Shown: one piece after another, positions 1-12,242 of the stretch | Layout: each line of letters opens with the position of its first letter | Position numbering within the stretch: the first letter of the stretch is position 1 | Assembly (NCBI GenBank): GCA_963082875.1 | Contig: OY720098.1 | Coordinates: 744,001-808,000, forward strand | Reading direction: 5' to 3' | Origin: Corella eumyota | Lineage: Eukaryota > Chordata > Ascidiacea > Phlebobranchia > Corellidae | Length of the DNA stretch: 64,000 nucleotides | Made by a program: the position numbers and the translations under genes | The notes under the pieces: model-generated | Told to the model about the DNA's origin: nothing | Database searches by the model: none | Seen by the model: only the letters and a program-made list of their open reading frames with translations

Positions 1-3000
1 CCCCCAAGTCCTCCTAAACTACCAAGTCCTCCTAAACCACCAAGACCCCCCAAACCTCCAAGACCCCCTAAAGCCCCCAAACCCCCTAAAGGATTGTTTC
101 CCCCACTAAAACTTCCAAGACCATTAATAGCAGCAAGACTTCCCAAATCTAGAAAAAAATAAAAATATTTTTAATTTAAAAATGGAAGAGTTAAAATAGA
201 AGAGTTTTTAGCCCTATGATAACTAAGTTTACATAATTTTATTTGTAATTTATTAGTTTTTTTATACTTTAAACAAAAAAATATTAAAATTTAAAATATA
301 AAGTTAACAATATTTTTATCTTAAACAACTTAACATTGTGTTAGCAATAAAAATAAATTTATTTTAAGGTTAAAAAACATAAAAAAAAATGTTAAAACCT
401 CACCTAATTGTCTGGGGACAGCCGCCCTCGAAGCTAACCCATTATTTTGGTATGCAGCAGGTACATCCCCTAAATTGGAAGTGGGGTTTGAGTTTGAATT
501 TACGGGTGAGGTGGTGTCACTTCGTGATTGAATGCCCCCTAAACCCCCTGAGAGTAGGGTACTGATAAGGTAGGTGGATTGGAAACCCTCGCAATTGACC
601 CGGTCATCCCTGTCCACTTGGCAGGTCCCTAAGTGAGGATAAAGAATAAATTGAGAATAAACTTTACTAAAAAATCACTATTTTAAAAAAGCTAAAAAAC
701 CTTTAAAATTGAGTTGTAAATGTTACATTAAGTTTTGTAACATTATTTGTACATCTAAAAACCAAAACTATTTCACTTACTGACTGCACGCTGGTTAAGT
801 TGAGATGAAGTTGTAATCAAGGGACATCGAAAACATTGAAAACCTTCAGCAAATATGCAACCCTGCAACAAAAATATTTATTTAAATTAATTTATCCTCG
901 ATGTGTAAAGGTCAACTTCACAGTCCAAACATAGAGTAACATTCGCTACCCCAACCCAGTCTCGAATTGATTTCAGTAGTTTGAGATATTTTTGATTATA
1001 ATTGCCCGATAAGAAAGCTGCTGATTGGTTGATTTCTTGCTCAGCAGGAGTTTGTACAGTTTAAAATGCTCTACTTAAGAGCATTTTAAAACATGGAATA
1101 ATCAGGAATTAAACCCAGGTCCGCATGAAGTAAAGTCAAGTGTTCTAATCACAACATCACATCCAAAAAAATCATTGAAAAATAAACTAAACTTGATCAC
1201 ATACCACATTAAGACATTCAGCTTCCGTTCTTATGTTTGCATGTATTCCAACCTTACAATTATATTGACTGTTAAACTCATTCCTTCTGTTCATACACTC
1301 CTGCAATACACCAGATGGAATCAAACCTAAAAACACATTTGTAAGTTTATTTAAAGTTCACAAAAAAATAAAAAACTTTTGAATATATAACGTGGCTTGG
1401 TGGATGTTGTATAGACCAATTTATAAGACTACAAAACAAATAAACTACCATTTGTGGTGTGTAGGTTAATTATCACCAGCAAATATTAGTTAATAGTTGC
1501 AACCATATTATGATCACTATATATGATAAAAATATCAAATAATATATATATAGGGATTAAAAATAATGAAAATCAAGGGTAAACAAAAATAAAACAAACT
1601 TGGATCTAAACTTCCGAACGCTTGGTCTCCTGTGCTCTCCTCGTTTGTAGAACTTGTGAGTCCGAGAAGAGGACCCAAGGAGTCTCTGATCGCATCAATT
1701 CCACCCCCACCTAGTGGTGAAAACATTATCTTTAGAAAAGTTGTTTTACTTTAAGAATAAAGTTTTTATTTCGGGGATAAAGTTATTTTTCATTTTGTAG
1801 ATAAAGTTTTCATTTTAAAAATAAAAATAGCAAATATGAAATGAAAATGTAATGTAAAAACTTACCAGACAACAGAAGCAATGGGTTACTGAGCAGGCTA
1901 GTAAGACAACCGTTCTGGCTCAATAAAGAAGTTTTAAGTAACCCACTAATCGAGCTATCATCCCCGTTATCACCCAACAAAAATTGGCAAAGAAGTGGGT
2001 TTGATGTTGGTCTTGAAACTTGCCCGACAAAATCTACAAATAAAATATTTTGTTATTAAAAATTTGTGTTATTTTTTAAGTTAATAAAATATATTATGGC
2101 AATCTATGTATAATAAAGCCTGGTGAACAATATATACATTTATATCTAATTTACAAGAGTACAAAATAAATAAAACTGTTGTCTGTGGTGTGCGGGTAAA
2201 TTATTGCTGGCAAATTTTAGTTAAAATCCCCCCAAAAAAACAATAAAAATCCCAACACTAAGGTAGGCTTGACTAGTTTGTATAAAGTATTTAAATTTTT
2301 TAACCCAAGTTAAATATAATTCCTTAAAATATATTTACCATAAAGTAGTTTTAAATTAAAAGTATTTACTTCAAAGTGCCTACCTGGTAATTGTGATCCA
2401 ACGACAGTATTCACCGGAACCTGAGGTCTTGCACTTTGACTTAACAGCAAACTGTTCAACAAACTACTCGTACCCCCACCCCCATTGTTACCACCCCCCA
2501 GAAGTGACCCCAATAAGTTAGTAGTCTGGGTATTACTCCCCCCTCCAAGAAGACTTGAGATTAGGCTGTTCGAATTTCCGCCACTTCCTAGAAGGCTAGT
2601 TAGTGCATTGTTGTTATTTCCACCCCCTAGAAGGCTAGTTAGGGCATTATTGTTATTTCCACCCCCCAGAAGAGATGTCAAAGCGTTGTTGTTATTTCCA
2701 CCCCCTAGAAGGCTGGTTAAAGCGTTGTTGTTATTTCCACCCCCTAGAAGACTGGTTAAAGCGTTGTTGTTATTTCCACCCCCCAGAAGACTGGTTAAAG
2801 CGTTGTTGTTATTTCCACCCCCTAGAAGACTGGATAAAGCGTTGTTGTTATTCCCACCCCCCAAAAGACTTGAAAGGGCATTGTTGTTGCTGCCACCTAG
2901 CAAGCTCGTAAGTGGGTTGTTGTTGTTATTGTTGTTATTGTTACCCAGTAAACTCAACAATGGGTTTGTTGACCCCTGGCTACCCCCCAATAAAGATAAA

Positions 3001-6000
3001 AGAGGGTTAGGGGTGTTTACTACAGGTGGTCGAGTGGGGAGTGCCCCTCCTACTGAGTTTGATGGGGTGGTTACCCCGTTTGAAGACAGGATATTCTGGA
3101 AAAAACAAATTATCAATTTAGAATACAAAAACTTTTATATAAATCTAAACCTTTCAAAACAAAACAAGATTTATCAGTCACAACTCACATTAATTTCTTG
3201 TTGAAGGAAAGCCGAGGCAACAGCAGGAGAAACTGTCGCAGTTACTCCTTTGCATCTTTCAATTTGGTCGGCAAAAACTTGGGCAACCTGAAATAAAATA
3301 AAACTTATTTAAAAAGCAAAGTTTTTGCAAATAAATGCTTTTGTTATCTTCTCTATGTGGAAAAGACTGGACAAATTTAGAGCTAGTTTATTAGTAGCTA
3401 TAATATACTATATATTGAAGCAATTGATTAAATGGTTATCAAATGGACCAAATGGATTACTTGTATCAAGTGTGTTCTAAACAGGTAAGGGTATAAGTTA
3501 GAATTTAATTTGTGCAACATTTTTTCTTTTATTTAAACCTTGCCATTTATTTAAACCATTTGATATACACTAACCCATTCGATTCAGAATATTGTATGTA
3601 AACAGTTTATATTTTAAAAATTTAATCTTGAAAATAAAATAAAATTAAAATACTGACCTCTGCTGACAACATGTTCTGGTTGAGTGCAGAACAAAGAGCA
3701 ATATCACGATCTACTCCTGTAAGGTCAACACTAGAGGTCACTCCTGTTGCAGGTCGTTGAGTTGCCTGGATGTTGGTTCCCAAGGCTCCTCCACCTCCTC
3801 CAGTACCTGGGCCAAAAAATTAAATTTTAAAATATTTCTTAATTGTTAATTAATAAAAATTGTAAGTTTAGACACAGTCATCATTTTTTGCGTTTACTTG
3901 TTGTTTTATTGTAACATGGATGTAATTTAACATTATATATAACCAAGCCTAACTTAACCACTTCTTTATCATTATGAACAAAAACTTGGGCACTTTGCAG
4001 TTCTTACAACTTTTTACTTTTGCCATCTAAATTTTATTTTCAATTTTTCATTTATTATTTATTTCGAGAAATTTAAAAATAAAGCTCACCGGTTTCTTCA
4101 ACAGAGACTTCAATACCCAAGCTATCAAGCAAGTTATTTAAGTTGTTGCTTGATCCAGAAGAGGGAGCTCTTGTGACATCCGGACTTGGAGGAGCTATCG
4201 TGTTAGAAGACCCTATAATTAAAAGTTAATTAATAATTAATTTAAAACATTTTTTTATATCAAAAATTTTATTATTTGATTTTAATTTTAATAAATAATA
4301 AACCACCCACCAGGGGGAGCAACACCAGGAAAACGATTGTTAAAATTTGACGCAGGTCTGGTTGATTGTGTCGGAAAGATTGCACCAGTAGGAACCTCGT
4401 TACCAAGAACACCGATCGTTACAATGTGACCCAACTCACCTATTTATATTTCATTTTAGCATTTTTTCATTTTTTTTAACTAAATGTTTGATTATTTCTT
4501 TTTTTGTATCACCCTAAAATGACAGAGTTTTGTGTAGTTTTATTTTAAAAGAGTGTGCTTTAGTGGTGTGTTTGAGCTATCTATAAATGCAGGGCTTGAG
4601 GGCAAAAAGTGTGGCATTAGTGCGACTTGAACACGAAACCTTTCGACTTGAATCCAATGCCACGACCAGTATACTACACTACCTTTTATTTATTCTTTTT
4701 TATACATTTTTATAAAATGTTTGGTACTATTTTTAATAACTCTTTATATCTTTTAGATATTTGTTCACAGAATTTGTAAAAAGAACTATCACCAGTTTAA
4801 AGCAAGCAATAATTAAGTTAAAACTTACGTCTTTCAGTTGTGGTTTGTGCAGGGGGTGGTTGGGTGAATGGGTTTGGGGTTGCTGGGGCTTGTGTGAACA
4901 CAATGCCTGGGTTAAAGTTTCCATAATCATTATCAAAAACTGATTCGTCAGCTGAAAAAATAGATTTTAAATTAACTAAAATCTTAAAAAAATAAAACTT
5001 TAGAAACCTACCCTAAAATTCCTTTATAGCTAATATTTAAAGTAACATTTTTTACCCACACACAGTCTTAAGTTACCTAACAATTAATTTTTTTTGGCCC
5101 AGCAGAAGTTTGAACCGCTAATTTTACATCGCTTTAAAACCACTAATAAGCAGTGGGAATCAAACGCACAACCCTGACAACCTTAATCTGTTAATAATCG
5201 AAAAAAATAAGCATTTTACCAAGTGTACTTTTTTACTAAAAACAACATTTCACCAATAAAAAGACATTTTTTATTATCCCCCTTCTCCCTAATCCTCAGA
5301 AAAATGATTTATTTGCAAAAAAAACATTTCGTGAAACTGATTTTTGTTATAAGAGTGAATTCTACTGCAAATTTACTATACCTATAAAGCAGAAGGGCGG
5401 TGGTCGAGCCACAGAATAAACTGAATCATCGAAACAGCAAGGATAACCAGTAGCTGGGTTGTAAGCTGTAGTTTCGCAAGTACTTCGGTCAATTCCTGGG
5501 AATCCACAATTTTGTCGATTTTCAATCGGAACCGCGGTGCAGTCGAGCGAATCGGTGAAACCTTCGAAGCCTGGAAAATAATATTTTGATTTTATAAATA
5601 TTTTTGTTTATCCTCGATGTGGAAAAGTCAGCTTTACGACCTAAACATAGAGTAACAACAGTTATCCCAACCCAGTCTTAAGTTAACTTCAACAGTTTAA
5701 GATTATTAATTATTATTTTTGCTAATTAAAAGCTGCTAATTAAGTATTGGGTCAGAAAGAGTTTATACTGTTTATAGCACCTCGTTCAAGAATGCTACAG
5801 CATGAGAGCAGTGGGAATTTAACCCAGAATCTCATGTAGGGAAGCCAAGTGTTCTGACCAATACACCACCTGCCGGTTTATTTAACTTTGTTAAAAACCT
5901 CTGTGCTTAAAGTTAGTAAAACAAAGTACTATTACCAATACACTTAAAATAAAGATGGAACACTGGACGCCAAGTATATAGCCAAGTACCTAACCCTTAC

Positions 6001-6122
6001 ACGACAGCGGGCGCTAAAACACGTTTTTAACAACTTTGATTAATATTAAACTTACCAGCTTGTGCAGTAATTTGTTGAGTTGTAACTAAAAGAATTAGTA
6101 TTGTGACGACATAATTCGCCAT
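1..6122 (-). CDS. Secreted trefoil-domain protein with Gly/Leu/Asn-rich repeats (partial, open at window start)
   Basis: Fourteen phase-compatible minus-strand exons are visible: 6122-6056, 5570-5382, 4951-4829, 4439-4311, 4212-4090, 3806-3658, 3287-3189, 3095-2384, 2033-1866, 1710-1600, 1326-1205, 862-781, 628-404 and 148-1 (continuing beyond the window). The start codon opens a hydrophobic signal peptide (MANYVVTILILLVTTQQITA). The second exon is a trefoil (P-type) domain: an early Cys, RQNCGFPGIDRSTC, CCFDDS and PPPFCF. Exons at 1326-1205 and 862-781 together form a second, degenerate trefoil-like unit (YNCKVGIHANIRTEAEC, then GCIF in place of the usual GCCF). Between them lie Pro/Thr-rich linkers and exon 3095-2384, which repeats LLGGGNNNNALTS. 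The last visible exon is GGLGGLG-like. Trefoil domains in secreted proteins usually act at mucosal or extracellular matrix surfaces; the role here is unknown. A TTTTTAG acceptor-like site just upstream of the start could be a cis or spliced-leader acceptor. Domain call is firm; individual exon edges are less so. Confidence 0.8.
889..1165 (-). mobile_element. tRNA-derived SINE
   Basis: Intronic copy in reverse orientation, in the intron between coding exons 1326-1205 and 862-781. It reads from the TTTATCCTCGATGTG tail, through the CCAACCCAGTCTCGA core, to a decayed tRNA-like head at the right. The same family recurs through the window. Confidence 0.7.
1395..1520 (+). repeat. Short interspersed repeat, TGTGGTGTG family
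   Basis: Contains TGTGGTGTGTAGGTTAATTA followed by GCAAATATTAGTTAA and an ACCATATTATGA block. The same roughly 150-bp pattern is found near 2100, 9775, 35690, 36265 (reverse), 42543 and 48105. No coding capacity or clear ends; probably a decayed nonautonomous element. Confidence 0.5.
2100..2225 (+). repeat. Short interspersed repeat, TGTGGTGTG family
   Basis: Second intronic copy in the trefoil gene: TGTGGTGTGCGGGTAAATTA, then TTGCTGGCAAATTTTAGTT. Matches the copies near 9775 and 48105. Confidence 0.5.
2590..2900 (-). repeat. 39-bp coding minisatellite (13-residue repeat)
   Basis: About eight tandem units inside the large exon of the trefoil protein gene encode LLGGGNNNNALTS on the minus strand. 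The unit is a multiple of three, so copy-number change leaves the frame open. The plus strand is also open across the array, which is only a shadow of the repeat. Polymorphic length between haplotypes is expected. Confidence 0.85.
4560..4690 (-). mobile_element. tRNA-derived SINE fragment (second head type)
   Basis: GTGGCATTAGTGCGACTTGAACACGA-like text with TACTACACTACC at the right end. It resembles the pieces at 11985-12110 and 31290-31385, and has a B-box-like CGACTYGAAC in reverse. It differs from the main SINE and carries no acceptor stem, so it is not a tRNA gene. Confidence 0.45.
5040..5195 (-). mobile_element. Decayed tRNA-derived SINE
   Basis: Fragment in the intron between the trefoil exon and the next: CACAGTCTTAAGTTA core and GCAGTGGGAATCAAACGCA from the B-box region of the head. 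Heavily mutated compared with copies near 50243 and 51153. Confidence 0.45.
5609..5880 (-). mobile_element. tRNA-derived SINE
   Basis: Near full-length reverse copy: tail TTTATCCTCGATGTGGAAAA, core CCCAACCCAGTCTTAA, then GAGAGCAGTGGGAATTTAAC and ACCAATACACCACCTGCCGG, the complement of the A-box end of the head. Same family as 49660-49945. Confidence 0.75.
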
Positions 6123-9100
6123 TTTTAACTGTCGTCTGCTTAGTTTATTTTCTTATTGTTGCAGCTATTGTCTAAAAACAAATCAGAATACTTTTCATAT
6201 AACTTAATTTTTGATTGAATTTAAACAAAGTGTTAACAAAAAATATATGTTCTAAAATTTTTGACTTCATCTATTTTACTTAATTTCGCCTATATATCTG
6301 CAGTTTAAATAATTAAACTAAATATAATCTAAACAATGTTTAAATAAATATTTTTTTTCTTATTTTTGAAATTAATTTAGCATATAATCTCAATTAATCG
6401 CTGTTACTTTAGTTTATATATTGCCGCCTTTTTCTATTTAAATAATTGACAATCAAATTTTATTACCTTTGAACAATACCGAATAAAAGAAACGAATTTA
6501 AAATAAAAATTACAAAATGTCATAAAATCTAGAACCGATCATTATCAAAATTTTACAACTTTAAGAAAGAAAAATTCGCGAATACTCGATTTCCAGAATG
6601 TTTGTGTTACGTCATAATAGAAATGCGTTTCTAATAGAATTTGGTTTCGCACAAAATGTTGAATATTTTTGCGTAAATATTTAAGTTAACAAAACATTAA
6701 AAGATAAGTTGGTTTTAAATTTTAGAAATTTGAGAATTCTACGATTTTATTTACAAAAAAAATTAAATAAAACTTTGAAATATTTCCTTTTTTTCAATAA
6801 AAACAAATGTAAAACATTATTTAAAATTATAAATATTAATCTTTTTTTTTTCAAATAAATAAATATTTAACAATTTTTTTATTTTTTAATTATTTATTTA
6901 TTAAATTATTTACTTGTTTAATCACCACAAACATGTGTTAACAATTGAACCCCCGTGTGTGATGTCATAAATACAAATGTAACGTCACATTAAACGAATT
7001 TACCGCAATATGTAATCGAATAAAAGAATATAGAACAATGGTATAACAATGCTTCTAATTATAACGTCATAAAATGTTTGTTAACAAACAATTGAAATTC
7101 GATTAACGCGATAAATTCTCGAATTTTTAATTGTGTTTATAATCGACGTAAACTTTTGACTTTAATTCTCGAGTAATTCGTGATGTCAGAAAAAATTATA
7201 GAATGTAAATTGTGACGTCATAACATTTGTATTATATTGTTAAGAAAATGAGACACTGTTAACTATAACGTCATATTTAATATGGTAACACAGCTCTGAA
7301 AACCAAATTAACTTCTAAAGTCGTCGATAATTTTTTAAAAGATTTTTTTTCGGTAATTTAAAGCAAAAAGGAAATTTAAGTCAATAATTGTAAAAGTTTT
7401 CTAAATCTGTGACTAAAATTAAACCGGTTAAACATTTACCACGTTTCGTTTTATTTAAATTTAGAAGTGTTAAAACTTATTTGCATATTAAAGCGAGGTC
7501 TAATTACTCCGGTTTGTTAGGTTTAAAGATGACATTAAAGAAATCACCAAACACCTTAAAACCTTGGTCACGTGGTCTTTGGATTATTAATTAAAAAAAT
7601 AATAAATTGATAAGTTTTGTTATTCAGATTAAAATAAAAAATGTTGCGACCTTCATCGGTAATTACAAAAAAATGTTTAAAACGATTTTATTTTTAACTT
7701 AAAGTATTTCAGTAATTAATTATTCGCAATTAATTCGTATTCCTAATTGAGGTATTTTAGTAATAAATTTTTTAATTTTTGCGGTTACCCAACTTCTTGG
7801 GAACAAAATTTTTAATATTTTGAGATAAAATCAAAAATTAATTTTTTGTTTATTTTTACTAAAACCGAATCCGGTCGCACCTATCACCAACCAATGTGAC
7901 GTCACAATTAAACATATAACCCCAGGCATTGTCACGTCACAATGGTTTGCCGCCAAAATAAAGCGGATACCAGACCACGTGATTAACTTAATAATTATTA
8001 GTTTATTCATTTTGAGGAACCTACGAAGTTGTAATTTAATTGTGAACACATTTAAGATAATAATTAATTATTTAATTATTAGAATTTGCAATTAATTTTT
8101 ACTTAACTATTAATTTATAATTTAAATTATAAAATTAAAAAAAACTTATTAAAAATTTACAAATTCTTAATAAAAAAATTTTTTTAAATTAATTTTACGT
8201 TTTTATTAATTAGTTTTATTTTAATTAACTAAATATAAAGAATTAATTAAAAAGTTTAAAATTTCACCTTTATTGAAATTCCCCGAATTACCCTTTCTTC
8301 ACCTTTTGTCTACAAACTAATATAGCCTATAGCACTAAACAAAAAAAATTTCGAGTGAAAAAATATTTATTTTTTGAGCAAAATTTTATAAAATTATTTT
8401 AAATTTAATTTTAAATTGCAAAACATTAAAAAAATTTAAAAAAAAATTAAAACAATAATTAGTTTAGGCACTATCTTAAAAGTTTACATTTAATTAGGTT
8501 TTGCAAAAAAATAGTAATATTTAAAAACATTTTTTTCAAATTTAACAAAAAACTGACAAAATTTTATTTAATTGTTTTTTATTTAAAAAAATGTGCCAAA
8601 AAATGTAAATCTTTGCATTCAATAAAATTAAATCTTGCAAGTTAAAATCTTTATAATAAATTAAAAACTTCAAGTTTAAATTCTTAAAAGTTTTAACCTT
8701 TTAAATTCATTTTTACCTAACCTTAACATTCTAATAAAATTAGCAAGTTTGAGTAAGATTTTGCAAAATATTTTCTTTTATAAACTCAGGTTCAAAGGCA
8801 CGGACTTACACTGTCGCCCAAGGCCCCGGATCTAAAATCCCAAACAATCACGCCTATATGACGTCACAATTCACATTGTGTTCGAGTAACTTTAGGTGAT
8901 AATTGGCACCAGTAAGGTAAAATTAAACATACAAAAATATTCTCGTTTTAAATTCGGTTTGCGACGTCGCGCGGTTGTTTATTGTTACGTAAAAATAACG
9001 ATTGTGACGTCATCAGTTTGTTTAAAAACATTTTGTTTCAATTTTCCGGTTTTTAGTTTAAAAATGCACATAACCCTTTCGCGACAAAATTCTAAATTTT

Positions 9101-9577
9101 TTAATCAAATTTAACGTAAAAAATGTTCATTCGTTCGGAAAGAGTTAAAACAAAAAATGCTTTTAAATAGAACGATATTTCCAATATGCATTGTTTTGGT
9201 ATTATGACGTCACAATATAACCGGCTGTTCTATTATGCTTGTTAGACATCACTTTACTTGTCAAAATCGATTTTTAAAAACAAACAAAAATAGGAAAAAG
9301 TAAATAAACTAAAATTGTTTTAAATATTTATTTTTTGCGTAAAAATATAATTTCTAATCACAAAAAGTGTAATGCGGAGTAATATTTGTTTAAAAATAGA
9401 ATCATTCTGCTTGAAAATAGATCCCATCATTGTAGTTAATTAAAATTGTGATAAATTAATTAGCATCTCTAATTAATTAAGAAAATAAAATTAAATAATT
9501 TCTACAAATTATAATTTTAAGTGATTGCGCGTTTAATTTTTTTAACAAATAACATCATAGTTGATGACGTCACAACG
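6123..9577. other. AT-rich intergenic stretch with many TGACGT half-sites
   Basis: No exon-like reading frame with splice support was found. The sequence is extremely AT-rich, with poly-T and poly-A runs, broken by repeated TGACGTCA or TGACGT motifs (for example near 7213, 7899, 8859, 9002, 9204 and 9563). Short open frames at 7409-7594, 7831-8049 and 8896-9114 show no protein-like composition and are not called. Confidence 0.6.
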
Positions 9578-10778
9578 TTAGAGTTGAGTGACTTCTACGT
9601 CATCAGGTTTAAAACTATTGTTGACGTAATGATTTTCGGGTTCTTCAACATATTCGTTGCTTTAAAAAATAAATTTAAAATTTTATATTTTTAAATTTAA
9701 ATTTTTTTTATTAAAAAAAATATAGTTTTAGAACGTAGTTTACTAAAGTTGAACCATTTAAATATAAAGTAGCTTAATGGACTATACTATATTACATCTA
9801 TGCCCAATTTATGAGCCTGCAAAATAGTTTTAAAAAGAAGTCTGTGGTGCGCAGGTAAATTATTGCAGGCAAACATTAGTTGAGGGTTGTGACAATATTA
9901 TGACAATTAAAATGCCAACCATAGAGCGAGGGGCAATCATTTTGTTTAGATAGACACTAAAACTTCAAAAACAACTTAAACAGTTATACTTACACACTCA
10001 GCCCTTTAAGGTAACTACTTCTTGGTTCTCTGAAAAACAAAAAAGTTTAAAAATTAAATAAATTTAAAGTTTATTTAAATTAAAGTCGATATTTAACTTA
10101 CCCCCCGTTTACATCTTCTATCATATCTTCGTCGTAATCACTAAAAATATTCAAAATTTTAAATAAAAAAGTAGTTAAAGCTGAAAAATTTAATTTTTTT
10201 GTTTTTTAATTTATATTTTTTAATTATATTACACCCGTTATTGATTGAGTATATAATAACGTTTTGACGTAACAATACACATTGTGACGTTATAGTCACG
10301 TGACAAATCTTGGTACTATTACTAATAAAGCTTAACGTCGACATATAAAGTTAGTTTGACAGTGGTGTCTATGACGTAAATTTAGATATTTATGACGTCA
10401 TACTTACTAGAATTTCTCGCACACGTAATGATTGAAAAGAAGAAACACGAAAGCCAGCACCAAGAAAACCGCTACAGCGATTATTCCAACCAACCAGGGT
10501 TGCAAGTACACCGTACCACCACTTTCTACGTAACAATATAACAATTGTGACGTCATTATTTGATTAGGTAAAAAATATTTCTTTGTGACGTCACTTGACT
10601 TAAGTATTTTCTCGTTTTAACTAATTATTATATTAGTATGAATAGTATTGTAACTTTAAGCCTTACGTCATGTTAGTTTATACTATGACGTAATAAATAA
10701 CTTACCAGCTGCTGAAACAGTTTCTGGACATCCAAAAAATGCAAAAATCAAAACCAGGAAAATAATTTTTAAATTCAT
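9578..10778 (-). CDS. PDZK1IP1: PDZK1-interacting protein 1 / MAP17-like small membrane protein
   Basis: Five minus-strand exons join in phase: 10778-10706, 10525-10408, 10140-10102, 10029-9994 and 9659-9578. They give 115 residues; human MAP17 has 114. Residues 1-24 are a signal peptide. Exon 2 carries YLQPWLVGIIAVAVFLVL and then FNHYVCEK, closely matching the family's LQPW motif, single membrane segment and juxtamembrane Cys. The cytoplasmic tail is acidic (YDYDEDMIED), contains NEYVEEPENHYVNN, which matches the family's ENAYENVPEEE region, and ends in VTQL, a class I PDZ ligand (S/T-x-hydrophobic). In vertebrates MAP17 binds PDZK1 and modulates apical transporters; that role is known for the family and only inferred here. 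All five exons are too short to be seen as single long frames. Exon phases and the stop all agree, so the model is strong. Confidence 0.88.
9775..9935 (+). repeat. Short interspersed repeat, TGTGGTGTG family
   Basis: Lies in the last intron of the MAP17-like gene. It contains CTGTGGTGCGCAGGTAAATT, GCAGGCAAACATTAGTTGAG and AATATTATGACAATTAAAA. This is the best preserved copy in the window, with 48105-48255. Confidence 0.55.
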
Positions 10779-12150
10779 TTTGATATTTTTATTTTAAATT
10801 TAAGTTAATCTGTTAAAAAAACATTTAAAACAAAAATAACAACTTATATTTCTTATTGTTTTATTTGTAAAAAATTTATAAAAAAATTAGTTAAAACTGT
10901 TTAGTAATTAAATTGCCACAGTTTAAATAGTAGACTAGATTCCTAAAGGTAATAGAGAAAAATATATGAATATTGAGTTTTAACAGCTTAAACTTAGATA
11001 AATGATCACACATACTATATATAAGCTGTAAAGAGCATAAAACCTTAATTAATATATTAAACTAGAGTTTGTTTAGTAAAGCGTGCACGTGACTTATGGA
11101 GTATTTGTTCAACTTTTATGCTAAAGTACTTGACCATATTTCTAATAAACACTTTATAATATCAAAATTTTAAATAACTTTTTAACTGGCCTCAGGTTTA
11201 TGCTGATATTATGATATTTTACTGTTTTTAGTTTTATTCAAAACTTTAACTTTAGTTCTATTTACCTATTAATAAAGCTTGCAACTTTAATAAGACTTCT
11301 TTTTTTAAACTACAGTAAGTTAAACAAAACGTTATTGATGAAATACTAGACTTCATATTTTTTTAATGAATCTTTTTATAAACATTTAATTTTTTTAAAT
11401 GTTTGACTTTAACTTGCTCACTTTAATAAGTTGTATTATAACTCTTCAAACCTAGAATTTAATTGTTTTAGATCTTTAAAACTAAGGTCGGTTTAAGTTT
11501 TCTGCATCAACAAATATCATTTTTATACTTTTTACTTTATCTTTTTTACCATCTGTGACTTCAACTTAATAAACTTCGCCCTACAAATAAGGCTACCTGC
11601 AAACCCATCAACTAATATAAAGGAAATTCAGTTGTGTAAATACACATACTGCACCACTTCGCTCTAACTCCCAATAAAACAAACAATATTTCTTGGTTTA
11701 ACCTTTATGTTATGTTTGCTTTGATTAATGTTTAACTTAATTCTTATGCTTTATGTTAGGCTCTTACACAATAATAAATAAGTCGTTATAAAGTGTTAAC
11801 AAAATAACCCCTTTTCACTTTTTAAGTCAATCAGCAGGTTAATTAAAAAATTCTTATTATATATAAATTATTAAAACGCTAATATATTTTTTTTTTACAT
11901 TTCACAACACCAATCCTATTTAGATATAGTCTTATATATACTTTCTTAATAGGTTATATATTTTATTGGGAAAAAGTGTGCTGTTGTGACGTGTTTAAGA
12001 TATCTATAAAACCTGGGCTCAAGGGTAAATAGTGTGGCATTGGTGCAGTTCGAACCCAAAACCCTTGGGTCGTATTCTGATGACATAACCGCTATTACAC
12101 ACTACAGGACCTTTTAACGACCCCAAAACGCTTTGTATATTTAATTTTAT
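10779..12150. other. AT-rich intergenic region, no gene seen
   Basis: Between the MAP17-like gene and the NAT array. No exon-like frame was found. A tRNA-related SINE fragment occupies about 11985-12110 (GTGGCATTGGTGCAGTTCGA and TATTACACACTAC). Confidence 0.5.
11985..12110 (-). mobile_element. tRNA-derived SINE fragment (second head type)
   Basis: Same pattern as 4560-4690: GGGCTCAAGGGTAAATAGTG, then GTGGCATTGGTGCAGTTCGA and a terminal CTATTACACACTAC. No intact tRNA fold is apparent. Confidence 0.45.
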
Positions 12151-12230
12151 GTGATTCAAGTAACGTTATTGTAGGTATAGAATGACTTTACAAATTTTGC
12201 GTACGTGATATTTTGTGCGGCCAAGAATAT

Positions 12231-12242
12231 GCTGATGTCAGC
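12231..12242. promoter_or_regulatory. Decayed CRE-type palindrome upstream of broken NAT copy
   Basis: Reads GCTGATGTCAGC, one transition away from the perfect GCTGACGTCAGC found upstream of five intact NAT copies. It lies 368 bp before the relic start codon at 12610, within the range seen for the intact copies. The C-to-T change is at a CpG. Confidence 0.45.

Noticed and set aside
2485-3204. Long plus-strand open frame (239 codons) opposite the trefoil gene
   Set aside because: It is the complement of the Asn/Gly repeat; LLFPPPRRLVKA is only the repeat read backwards, and splice signals support the minus strand.
4761-4943. Opposed short frames on both strands at 4733-4943
   Set aside because: The minus-strand coding frame of the trefoil gene exon 4951-4829 explains the composition; these other frames are shadows.
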